Source: Bacteroidota bacterium
GTDB lineage: Bacteria; Bacteroidota; Kryptoniia; Kryptoniales; JAKASW01
Direction of reading: 5' to 3'
DNA length: 8,546 nucleotides
NCBI GenBank assembly: GCA_021796055.1
Contig: JAJYOS010000233.1
Location: forward strand, 1 to 8,546
Positions 1 through 6,879 of this stretch are shown in pieces. Under the pieces are notes generated by a model. It had not been told where the DNA came from and made no database searches. It saw only the letters and a program-made list of their open reading frames with translations. Each line of letters begins with the position of its first letter. The stretch's first letter is position 1. Made by a program: the position numbers and the translations under genes.

Positions 1-897
1 TGTCAGGTCTATACTCCGAAAGGTATTGTACCCATGAGTCAGACTTCCGAAGGAACTGCCGTATTCGTCAATCCGGTTCTCCCTCAGGTTCGCAAGTACG
101 AGATTTCCCTCTGGCAGGAACTCCTCAGGATGTACAAACCCGACGGAATAGTTCTAGACGGCGCTCGATATCCGAACACTGAGATTATTGATGCGGCGGA
201 TTTTAGCAATGCCTCACGGAAAGCCTTCGAGTCCTTCGTCGGCGAAAAGATAAAGAAGTGGCCCCAGGATGTTTTCAGGCTTGTCTCATCAAAGGACGGC
301 AAAGTAATCCAAATTCCGGGACCCTTCTTCAGGAAATGGATAGAATGGCATGCGGAGGTTATCCACAATTTCATACGCGAAATTCGCGACAGTGTCAAGA
401 AGATCGATTCCAGGATCGTGTTTTCGGATTATGTCGGCGCGTGGTATCCGATTTACTACCAGATGGGTGTGAACTGGGCAAGCAGATCTTATAATCCTGC
501 GAAGCACTACGACTGGGCGGATCCGACGTACTATCGCACCGGTTACGCCGAGCTTCTCGACAACATTTTCGTCGGTACTTACTTTTACGACGTGACAGAA
601 AAGGAAGCGGTCGAGTCGCACACGCCTTCACCAGACTCAACTAAGAAACCTTCATACTACTGGTGGTACTCGGTAGACGGCTCTGCTAAGATTGCCATGA
701 AGGTGACAAAGGGAGTGATCCCCGTTTACGGCAGCCTGTACGTCCAGCAGTACATAGACAAGCAGAATCCTCAGCAATTTGTAAGAGCCATCAAAGCCGA
801 CTTGAGGCTCACAGATGGTGTTATGATTTTTGATGTGGTTCATCTGGATAAATACGGTTGGTGGAAGTATGCTAAGGAAGGACTTGAAGGCAGGTAG
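1..897 (+). CDS. GHL10-like glycoside hydrolase, C-terminal part (5' end outside window)
   Basis: The reading frame is open from base 1 (reading CQVYTPKGIVPMSQ), so the ATG at 34 is probably internal and the gene starts upstream. The pattern VNPVLPQVRKY, then about 25 residues later DGIVLDGARYP (codons 142-174), matches the beta-strand 'nP...vr.y...DGI..D..rYP' signature of GHL10/YngK-type TIM barrels, a family of putative glycan hydrolases. The rest (an aromatic-rich stretch WYPIYYQMGVNWASRSYNP, then YVQQYIDKQNP, and a final strand DGVMIFDVVHLD) fits the second half of such a barrel. No sorting domain follows; the protein ends soon after the barrel with YAKEGLEGR. The substrate cannot be told from sequence. 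The nearest functional precedent I know is DigH of E. coli, a GHL10 enzyme acting on denuded peptidoglycan, but environmental GHL10 proteins may act on other glycans. The family call is fairly firm; the activity is inferred. Confidence 0.72.
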   Translation, partial: CQVYTPKGIVPMSQTSEGTAVFVNPVLPQVRKYEISLWQELLRMYKPDGIVLDGARYPNTEIIDAADFSNASRKAFESFVGEKIKKWPQDVFRLVSSKDGKVIQIPGPFFRKWIEWHAEVIHNFIREIRDSVKKIDSRIVFSDYVGAWYPIYYQMGVNWASRSYNPAKHYDWADPTYYRTGYAELLDNIFVGTYFYDVTEKEAVESHTPSPDSTKKPSYYWWYSVDGSAKIAMKVTKGVIPVYGSLYVQQYIDKQNPQQFVRAIKADLRLTDGVMIFDVVHLDKYGWWKYAKEGLEGR

Positions 898-950
898 TGG
901 TCGGACTCTAGCCGCCGAGACTGAGCTGAAGGATTCCGTGAAGCGCACGA

Positions 951-1070
951 ACCGGCCGAAAACCCGGTGGGAGGGAAAATTGAACCACTGGAGGCACAGA
1001 GACACGGAGAAAACGATTCAAATATTGCGGCTCTGCGTCTCCGTGTGTTTGTGGTTAGGCTTTTCGGCTG
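951..1070. repeat. Large imperfect palindrome, CACAGAGACACGGAG type
   Basis: The 240-bp gap between genes is half filled by an inverted repeat. The outer arms are 955-965 (GCCGAAAACCC) and 1058-1068 (GGCTTTTCGGC), which pair at 10 of 11 positions. The middle arms are AACCAC at 983-988 and GTGGTT at 1051-1056. The inner arms, 995-1009 (CACAGAGACACGGAG) and 1031-1045 (CTCTGCGTCTCCGTG), pair at 12 of 15, around a loop of about 21 bases. The inner arm is itself a quasi-tandem run of CACRGAG-like units. From memory, palindromes of this wording are scattered in many environmental bacterial genomes as non-coding REP- or MITE-like repeats. I found no flanking target duplication. There is no U-run after it, so it is not a standard intrinsic terminator. 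A small second hairpin, ACCTC/GAGGT, lies at 1072-1088. Confidence 0.7.
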
Positions 1071-1137
1071 GACCTCTAAATCGGAGGTACGCCAAAGTTA
1101 AAAATTCTTATCACATGTGTCTTGAAAGGATCGGCGC

Positions 1138-1980
1138 ATGAGAAAAGCATCTTTTGTGATTGCAGCGCTATTGCTCGCCACTCATATCGATACCTTGGCG
1201 CAGCCCGCTATCCGGGTAGACAGCCTTTATTCACCGAGCCTCGGCCGGACCATGAAGATATGCGTCATGGTTCCGTCTGATTACAGTCCTCTCCACAAGT
1301 ACCCACTCCTGTTCATGCTTCATTACTGGGGAGGGAACTACATGACATACGCCAGGACGAAGCTAACCGAGTATATGGCCCGGATTCCGATGATTGTTGT
1401 GACTCCACAGGCAGACACCTCATGGTACATAAACTCATTCAAATCGAAAACCAAGCAATACGAGACATATGTTATCAGGGACGTATATAATTATGTCAGA
1501 CGTAAATATTCAATCGATACCACGCGCCAGGCAATAGCAGGTCTTTCCATGGGCGGCTATGGAGCCCTATTGCTCGGGTTCTCTCATCCAAAGATGTTCA
1601 AGTTCATTGGCAGCCTCAGCGGGGCGATCACCGTGACGCAGCTGGCGGTAGCTGCCCGGCACAGTCCGGCCGTCAATTTCGTTATGCCGAGCATAAAGAA
1701 GATATTTGATGGCGCCTCGAAAGGCTTCATTGATTCAAACGACGTGTTCAAGGTTTTCCATTGGACTCCTCCGTCCGAACTGCCATACGTGTTCATCGGG
1801 GTAGGTTATCACGATCAGCTCGGTCTCTGGCAGGCCTCGCGAGCGCTTGCAGACTCCCTGAGGAGTTACGGCGCAACCTACGAGTACAGCGAGGTACAGG
1901 GTGATCATTTCGGTCCGAACGTATTCACGATGGATATCCCTACTATGCTGCAACGGATCAGGGAAGAGTTGAAGTTCTGA
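1138..1980 (+). CDS. Secreted esterase D-type alpha/beta hydrolase
   Basis: This 280-residue protein has an N-terminal signal peptide (MRK, hydrophobic core to about residue 15, likely cleavage near LAQ-P at 20-23), so it is exported. The body is a putative esterase (PF00756/CE1-like) fold: the strand YPLLFMLHYWGG at 55-66 supplies the oxyanion region, GLSMGG at 135-140 is the nucleophile elbow with Ser137, and the likely partners are Asp226 (VGYHDQ) and His257 (QGDHFG). All three members of a plausible triad are present and the length is normal for the family. Relatives include feruloyl and acetyl-xylan esterases and S-formylglutathione hydrolases; export and the neighbouring glycan hydrolases favour removal of acyl groups from a polysaccharide, which is inference. 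The start is supported by GAAAGGA at 1124-1130, seven bases before the ATG. There is no sorting domain, so it is probably periplasmic. The gene stands alone between two non-coding stretches. Confidence 0.85.
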   Translation: MRKASFVIAALLLATHIDTLAQPAIRVDSLYSPSLGRTMKICVMVPSDYSPLHKYPLLFMLHYWGGNYMTYARTKLTEYMARIPMIVVTPQADTSWYINSFKSKTKQYETYVIRDVYNYVRRKYSIDTTRQAIAGLSMGGYGALLLGFSHPKMFKFIGSLSGAITVTQLAVAARHSPAVNFVMPSIKKIFDGASKGFIDSNDVFKVFHWTPPSELPYVFIGVGYHDQLGLWQASRALADSLRSYGATYEYSEVQGDHFGPNVFTMDIPTMLQRIREELKF

Positions 1981-2090
1981 CAGGAGTGCGTCAATTCAAT
2001 TGCCGGAGGCTAATCTGGAGTGTATGCTTCCTCAAAGTCTATGAAAGACAAGCAAGAAAGCGACTTCGGAATCATACTAGTTTTTGCCAC

Positions 2091-2119
2091 TTGACAAACA
2101 AGTTAGCGCAGTTTAATTT
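2091..2119 (+). promoter_or_regulatory. Promoter of the propeller-GHL10 operon
   Basis: A perfect -35 hexamer TTGACA (2091-2096) is followed after 17 bp by TAATTT (2114-2119). The expected transcription start, about seven bases on, falls inside the adjoining operator, as expected for a repressed promoter. A second copy with identical spacing precedes the ROK gene at 7303. Confidence 0.72.
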
Positions 2120-2120
2120 T

Positions 2121-2141
2121 GGTTTGTTGACCGAACGAACC
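2121..2141 (+). promoter_or_regulatory. Operator copy 1, ROK/XylR-type inverted repeat
   Basis: The arms GGTTTGTT (2121-2128) and AACGAACC (2134-2141) pair at 7 of 8 positions around a 5-bp centre GACCG. The match with copy 2 continues through the next bases, AAC (2142-2144). The 8-5-8 design with GTTyGTT/AACrAAC arms resembles, from memory, the xylO operator of Bacillus XylR (AGTTTGTT-N5-AACAAACT), a ROK-family repressor. The ROK gene in this window is the obvious candidate binder. It overlaps the predicted start of transcription, so binding should repress. Confidence 0.7.
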
Positions 2142-2243
2142 AACGTTCTCACTCGTGCGGGAAAATGAGTAGTGAAAGGGAAAAGAGTGATTCCGGAGTA
2201 CGAATTTCACGATGATCAGGCTTGTAGTCGGAGTTGTTTCGTT

Positions 2244-2268
2244 GGGGCACGGGGGACCGGGTCGGGGG
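2244..2268 (+). other. Putative G-quadruplex in the 5' leader
   Basis: Four G-runs of 4, 5, 3 and 5 bases are separated by short loops CAC, ACC and TC, which satisfies the usual G3+N1-7 rule with very short loops. The tract lies on the coding strand, so the mRNA would carry it, 23 bases upstream of the Shine-Dalgarno sequence and 40 bases upstream of the ATG at 2309. It could influence translation or transcription of the following operon. Folding is inferred from sequence only. Confidence 0.55.
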
Positions 2269-2291
2269 ATATCTTAGCTACAACAATACCA

Positions 2292-2298
2292 GAGGAGG
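2292..2298 (+). promoter_or_regulatory. Ribosome binding site that fixes the start at 2309
   Basis: GAGGAGG sits 10 bases before the ATG at 2309, and a clean signal peptide starts at that ATG. This rules out the longer in-frame reading from a TTG at 2234, whose extra residues would be encoded by the G-rich leader. Confidence 0.8.
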
Positions 2299-2308
2299 AT
2301 ATCTATTA

Positions 2309-3718
2309 ATGAGATGGCTACTGCTTCTTTCGATAACTCTCATAAACGGCGTCGTCTTTTCTCAGACGAGCAGTTTCACTTATAGCGGTTCAATGAGTTT
2401 CAGTATCGCAGATTCTTCGATTGCGCCGTACCTGTGTGTGATCGATTCTTCGGGAGACGTGTGGGTCGTATCGACCAGCGCAGTCTCTGCCAGTGCAATC
2501 AACGGCCTATTTGAAGCCAGCCCCACCGATACTTCCTTCCATCTGGTGGCCCAGTTCGCGGATTCGGATAGTGTAAGAGACGTTACAGGTCTCGCCGTCC
2601 ATGGAAACGACGTGTTTGTTTCCGCTCGAATGGCGGCGTATACGGGGTACAAGGCGCCATATTACTATCCGTACTCGGAGATGTTCTATCTGCCTGATGG
2701 AAATCCTGCTAAGATGGTTATATTCAAGCAGCCGGATTACAAGGATTATGGGACATGGTACAATGGCGTTACGGTCTCCAACGATGGATACATTTATTAC
2801 GGGCAATCGTATCTGGTTACGATAGGAACGATTGACGGGAGAAAGACGTCTCCTAACTTCGGCTTCACCGTCGGTTACGCGTACATAGACGGGAGCACGC
2901 CGATCGAGCCGGGCGGTGGTCTGACAAACCCAAACGCCTTGGACCAGATCAGGACAATCGCCTTGAATCCTGATAGCAATTATTCGAGTCCAGCCGCGGT
3001 CGTGTATACATCCAGAAATTCTTCGACGGATCCGGGAGGCGGTGCAAGCGGCGGCATAGCTGCCTGGACAGGAGGTACCGAGTCGAATCCCCTTGGATAC
3101 CGCGCTGTGCGAGTAACTGATATCTCAGGTTTCCTTAAACTCGGAACCAACACTCCGTATGGAATAGCGGTCGACCCAAAAACGGGCTATCTGTTTGTGT
3201 GCGGAACCGATTCGACGAGAAAATGGGTGAAGGGCTTCAAGGTGTCGGGGAATTACGCGGTCCAGACCGACGAGCTGCCAAGCAGCACTTCCATGGATGT
3301 GACGGATCCCAATGGAGCCCCGTTCGTCGCACCGGCCGATGTGGCTTTTAATAGGGAGGGCACTGTCGCTTACGTTACGGATGAGGGAGCCAAAAAGGTA
3401 TTCAGGTTTGAATCGACCGCTACAAACGTTGTAGAAAAACCAAACGGCGTCGCAAGAACCTTTGTGCTGCAACAGAATTATCCTAACCCGTTTAATCCTA
3501 CCACGAAGATCGTGGTCGAACTTCCTTCCCGAAGTAATATTAAAGCCGATGTCTTCAATATACTGGGACAGCGCGTGGCCACATTGGCAAACGGTGTAGT
3601 TGCTCCAGGATCCCACATCCTAACCTTTGACGGCTCAAGACTCTCCTCCGGGTTGTACATTTGCCGGGTGACTGCAGGCAGCCAAACCAGGGAAATAAAA
3701 ATGGTGCTAGTGAAATGA
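2309..3718 (+). CDS. Secreted beta-propeller-like protein with T9SS sorting domain
   Basis: The product is 469 residues with a signal peptide (MRWLLLLSITLINGVVFSQ). The middle, roughly residues 20-370, is a run of short strand motifs such as YLCVIDSSGDVWVV, VTGLAVHGNDVFVS, YNGVTVSNDGYIYYG, PYGIAVDPKTGYLFV and APADVAFNREGTVAYV. These are the 'I.vd..G.vyv' blades of an NHL/SMP-30-like beta-propeller. I see no catalytic motif, so binding of a glycan or a structural role is as likely as catalysis. Residues from about 385 to 469 form a type A T9SS C-terminal domain: QNYPNPFNP at 389-397, then FNILGQRV, and the final SSGLYICRV...MVLVK. The protein should cross the outer membrane and be attached to the surface or released. 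Its stop codon overlaps the next gene's start by ATGA, so the two are translationally coupled and probably work on the same substrate. The specific function is unknown. Confidence 0.85.
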   Translation: MRWLLLLSITLINGVVFSQTSSFTYSGSMSFSIADSSIAPYLCVIDSSGDVWVVSTSAVSASAINGLFEASPTDTSFHLVAQFADSDSVRDVTGLAVHGNDVFVSARMAAYTGYKAPYYYPYSEMFYLPDGNPAKMVIFKQPDYKDYGTWYNGVTVSNDGYIYYGQSYLVTIGTIDGRKTSPNFGFTVGYAYIDGSTPIEPGGGLTNPNALDQIRTIALNPDSNYSSPAAVVYTSRNSSTDPGGGASGGIAAWTGGTESNPLGYRAVRVTDISGFLKLGTNTPYGIAVDPKTGYLFVCGTDSTRKWVKGFKVSGNYAVQTDELPSSTSMDVTDPNGAPFVAPADVAFNREGTVAYVTDEGAKKVFRFESTATNVVEKPNGVARTFVLQQNYPNPFNPTTKIVVELPSRSNIKADVFNILGQRVATLANGVVAPGSHILTFDGSRLSSGLYICRVTAGSQTREIKMVLVK

Positions 3719-6258
3719 AAAGATGGTTCTGGACAGCCTTTTTGTCAGTTGCCATGTTGTCGGTTACCGTTTCTGCCATGAACCTCCCGAATCCTCAAAC
3801 CCGTGGCGTCTGGATCAGTGGAAGCTATTTACAGGGCGGGCCCAGCGCAATAGAAACGCTGATGCGAAATTTGAGCGCGGCGAATTTCAACACGATATAT
3901 GTGGACGTTTGGTATCAGGGATCGACTATTTATCCCAGCCAGGTGGTGCAAGACGCGGGAGGTCCGGTGCAGAACCCTGTCTTTGCGGGTACCGATCCGC
4001 TGAAGACGACGATCCAAATTGCACACCAGTACGGGATAGAGGTATTCGCGTGGTTTGAATACGGGTTCATGGTAGGAAACAGCGGCGACTCGACGAATAT
4101 CCCCACGATTCTAAAAGACCACCCCGACTGGGCCATGGTGCAGCGTGATACGACGAAGGATTTTTTCCATAATATTTACGGCTATTTCTTCGCTGTAGAT
4201 CCTAGCGTGTCTGCCGCGTCGAATTTCATCGTCAACCTTTTCACGGAATGCGCAAAGAATTATCCTGACCTTGACGGCGTCGAGTCGGATATAGAAACCG
4301 ATACCACCGTCTCGTATTCAGACACTTCCCGGACCCGCTTCATGCAGGAGACCGGAGAGCCTGACCCGTTAACGCTGCCAGACAATGACCCCACTTGGCT
4401 ATCGTGGCGGCGTCTCCAGATAACAAACGTCGTGAAACGAATCTATCAAGGCGTAAAAGAAGTCAACCCGGAATGCGTTGTGAGCGCGGCGGTTCCCCCG
4501 CCGTATATGTCAGATTACATGCTCGAATCGTGGGATATGTGGTCAAAAAGCGGCTATTTAGATATGGCAGAGCCGATGCTTTATCTCAACACGAGCGACT
4601 TTGACAATCAGATGAGTCTTTGCAGCAACTACATTCCCCAGGGGTTTCAGCTCTCTCCTGGTATAGATATGAGTTCGGCCGGTTCAGGTAGCAATAGGGT
4701 CCCCAATACGATTTACGAAATACAGGATGCCGTGAGGAGAAATGTCGCGGGCGTTACCGTCTGGTACTATGGCTACCTCAATACATCTCCTGGTGCTTAT
4801 TCCGAGCTTAAGTCGGAGGTGTTTCCTGAAAAGACTCTGCCGAGTTATGACGACTTGGTCATGGACAATGCAAATTCGGGGCTGTTCAGTTCGGCGGGAT
4901 CATGGACGACCGAACGCGGGGGATACGATGATAGCTATCTGTCCGCGCAGGCGGTTCAAGGCGATACGGCGATCTTCTCGGTAAGGATACTTCGAAGCGG
5001 CGATTACACCTTGTATGGATACTGGACCGGAGACTCCTCTTCCAACTGCTCGAATGCAATAGTCAGGACCTCCACTGCCATTTTTGTGAAGTCGGACACC
5101 GTAAACCAGAAGATAAATCTTAATGCCTGGTCGTATGTCGACAAATTCCAACTGAACTCCGGGGACACCGTGACAATAAAATTAACCGGAACGGGCGGAG
5201 GCAACTTGATCGCAGACGCATTTCGGTTGAGACGCGCCAACCCATTTATCTTGAGCGATTATGCGGTTCCCGACAGCGAAACGATTTTGCTCAAGTTTTC
5301 AAACCCACTACTCAATCCCGTATCATCACAAACTACGGTCTCAACTTCACTGGCAAAAACCAACGTGAATTTTTTCGTCGATCCGGTCGACAACACGATA
5401 CTTCATGTCGTTGTTCCGATTCTGCAACAGGGTATGCCTTTCACGGTGAATGTGGAGGACCTGCTCGACATATCCTATGATACTCTGAATGTTACTCAAA
5501 CGCTGTCCTACGATCCGGACAGCACAACTTTCGTCATCGATGACGAGACTCCGAATTCATTCCTGACACAGTCGGGTAATTGGACGGAAGATACGAGCGG
5601 GGCTGCTATAAACGGTGAGTTTTGGGCGGCAAAGCAGGGTTCACAAGATGCGCGGGCCCAATGGGGCCCTCTTCAGATAATGACCGACGGATACTACGAT
5701 GTTTACGCTCATATTCCGAAAACGCAACTTCCGCTGACCGGCAGATGTCTGTATATCGTGCTGGATCATTTCGGAACCGACTCGATCTATATTTCGCAGA
5801 CCTCTGCCGAAGGTAAATGGACTGAGCTGGGCAACTTTCCGCTCAGGGCAGGGGATCCGTTTGCAGCTTCACTCTCTTCGGTCGCAGGATCGGATACAAG
5901 TGAATATGTTGCTGCCGATGCAATAATGCTCGTTAGAGCGGTCCAGGTCACGGGTGTGAAACAAGTTCCCACCATTCCCCAGGGCTTTGCGATCTTTCAG
6001 AACTATCCAAACCCTTTCAACCCTTCAACCGTAATTTCATTCCAGCTGAAGGACAAGGCGGCTGTGTATGTTACGGTTTATAACTCACTGGGCCAGAGGG
6101 TTAAAGAATTGGCAGACGGCGAGACCTATCCACCGGGGAGAGAGTCCGTTAAGTTCAACGGCTCAAGAATGCCAAGCGGTTTGTACTTTGCCTTAGTACG
6201 GATAGAAGGGGAGAGTTTTGAAGGACGTAAGGTACTCAAGATGCTTCTTCTTAAATGA
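3715..6258 (+). CDS. Secreted multidomain GHL10 glycoside hydrolase with T9SS sorting domain
   Basis: The 847-residue protein starts at the ATG overlapping the previous stop, which gives a signal peptide ending near VSA-M (residue 21); an ATG at 3661 would start inside the previous gene. Residues 30-375 are a GHL10 (PF02638) TIM barrel: RGVWISGSY at 30-38, NTIYVDVW, the strand GIEVFAWFEYG, HPDW, YPDLDGVESDIE at 183-194 where the family's 'DGI.fD' acidic residues sit, AEPMLYL, and a closing VTVWYYGYL. Two jelly-roll-like modules resembling golvesin/xanthan-lyase C-terminal domains follow at about 383-507 and 607-742. Both open with V(I/M)D(D/N) and end with (I/V)AADA(F/I)-like strands, and they flank an Ig/FN3-like segment (508-600). 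The T9SS type A domain begins with QNYPNPFNP at 762-770. The protein is a surface or secreted glycan-binding and probably glycan-cleaving enzyme; the substrate is unknown. ATGA overlaps on both sides place it in the middle of an operon. Confidence 0.88.
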   Translation: MKRWFWTAFLSVAMLSVTVSAMNLPNPQTRGVWISGSYLQGGPSAIETLMRNLSAANFNTIYVDVWYQGSTIYPSQVVQDAGGPVQNPVFAGTDPLKTTIQIAHQYGIEVFAWFEYGFMVGNSGDSTNIPTILKDHPDWAMVQRDTTKDFFHNIYGYFFAVDPSVSAASNFIVNLFTECAKNYPDLDGVESDIETDTTVSYSDTSRTRFMQETGEPDPLTLPDNDPTWLSWRRLQITNVVKRIYQGVKEVNPECVVSAAVPPPYMSDYMLESWDMWSKSGYLDMAEPMLYLNTSDFDNQMSLCSNYIPQGFQLSPGIDMSSAGSGSNRVPNTIYEIQDAVRRNVAGVTVWYYGYLNTSPGAYSELKSEVFPEKTLPSYDDLVMDNANSGLFSSAGSWTTERGGYDDSYLSAQAVQGDTAIFSVRILRSGDYTLYGYWTGDSSSNCSNAIVRTSTAIFVKSDTVNQKINLNAWSYVDKFQLNSGDTVTIKLTGTGGGNLIADAFRLRRANPFILSDYAVPDSETILLKFSNPLLNPVSSQTTVSTSLAKTNVNFFVDPVDNTILHVVVPILQQGMPFTVNVEDLLDISYDTLNVTQTLSYDPDSTTFVIDDETPNSFLTQSGNWTEDTSGAAINGEFWAAKQGSQDARAQWGPLQIMTDGYYDVYAHIPKTQLPLTGRCLYIVLDHFGTDSIYISQTSAEGKWTELGNFPLRAGDPFAASLSSVAGSDTSEYVAADAIMLVRAVQVTGVKQVPTIPQGFAIFQNYPNPFNPSTVISFQLKDKAAVYVTVYNSLGQRVKELADGETYPPGRESVKFNGSRMPSGLYFALVRIEGESFEGRKVLKMLLLK

Positions 6259-6710
6259 CCGTCCGGAACACTGTGCGCAAACCGATTCTCTCGGGTTCAT
6301 TCAATTCCGTTAATAATAGTTTACTCCCGCCGCGGAGCCATGCCAGGAAGCTGCTCACCGTTTCCATGGTGACTGCCGGACTTGTGTGCTTGTCTGTTCT
6401 TTTCACTTCCTGCTCGACCGGGAGTCGAAACAAGAATGAGATTGAATTTTGGACTCTTCAGTTGTCTCCTACATTTGATCACTTCATCCACGGAATGATT
6501 TCCAGGTTTGAGATTCAGAAGGCATGGATTCCGCTGGACAGTTACCTCTTCCAGGTTCTCGTGTCGGAGGGGGATCCCATTCTCTCTCCGAACGGAAGGC
6601 GAGCGGAATTCAATTCTCCGGAAGGCATAAGGGTCATCCGGAAATGGGTTAAAGCGTTCAGGGACGGTGCGATGCCCAGGGAGAGCATCCTGACGGGACA
6701 CAGAGGTGGA
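6255..6710 (+). pseudogene. Remnant of sugar ABC transporter solute-binding lipoprotein
   Basis: The frame starts at an ATGA overlap with the GHL10 stop. After a basic N-terminus comes a lipoprotein signal with a lipobox ending at Cys53 (VLFTSC), then EIEFWTLQLSPTFDHFI, typical of the first strand of family 1 sugar-binding proteins. At about residue 86 the sequence jumps to IQKAWIPLDSYL, which in intact proteins lies some tens of residues later. At about residue 98 it jumps again to VLVSEGDPILSPNGRRAEFN and NSPEGIRVI, which belong to the middle of the protein. At GHRGG (148-152) it stops resembling a binding protein altogether. Roughly 150 residues remain of a family usually about 400-440 long. 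The losses are in frame, so an ORF persists, but no functional two-lobed binding protein can form. The breakpoints are my estimates from family knowledge, not from an alignment. Confidence 0.75.
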
Positions 6711-6879
6711 ACCGACGGCGTTTATCTCATGAGGCAATTCTTCAAGAGTGTACCCAAGGATATTGAAGGCGCCGCGGCCATCGACGGCTGCTCGCCGCTG
6801 AGAGTATGGTGGAACGTGCTGATGCCGCTTAGCAAACCGGCGGTGGCAACGCTTAGCGTGTTCACGTTTGTTTCTTCGT

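Larger units (their letters stand above)
1981..2308 (+). other. Gene-free leader region with promoter, operator and G-rich tract
   Basis: This 328-bp stretch has no convincing gene. Bases 1981-2090 show nothing I can name, including no clear terminator for the esterase gene. From 2091 it carries a promoter and operator (see separate entries), then a transcribed leader of about 180 bases before the next start codon. The leader ends in a G-quadruplex-type tract and a strong Shine-Dalgarno sequence. A 60-codon ORF at 1986-2168 runs straight through the promoter and operator and is considered spurious. Confidence 0.6.

Noticed and set aside
951..1070. Intrinsic terminator for the first gene
   Set aside because: The stem is far longer than a terminator, heavily mismatched and not followed by a run of T.
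830..1141. 103-codon ORF spanning the palindrome
   Set aside because: It overlaps the real GHL10-like gene and translates the inverted repeat; it is a shadow frame.
1986..2168. 60-codon ORF after the esterase gene
   Set aside because: It runs through the promoter and operator, has no recognisable protein features and no good ribosome binding site.
2165..2215. 16-codon leader peptide ORF (MSSEREKSDSGVRISR)
   Set aside because: There is no properly spaced ribosome binding site and no attenuator-like codon run or terminator hairpin after it.
2234..2308. N-terminal extension of the propeller protein from TTG
   Set aside because: The extra residues come from the G-rich leader, and the ATG at 2309 has both a strong Shine-Dalgarno sequence and a signal peptide.
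3661..3714. Earlier ATG for the GHL10 gene
   Set aside because: It would start inside the previous gene and bury the signal peptide; the ATGA overlap at 3715 is the natural start.
5654..5669. GGGCCC-AATG-GGGCCC inverted repeat
   Set aside because: It lies inside the second jelly-roll module of the GHL10 gene with normal coding on both sides, and is probably chance.
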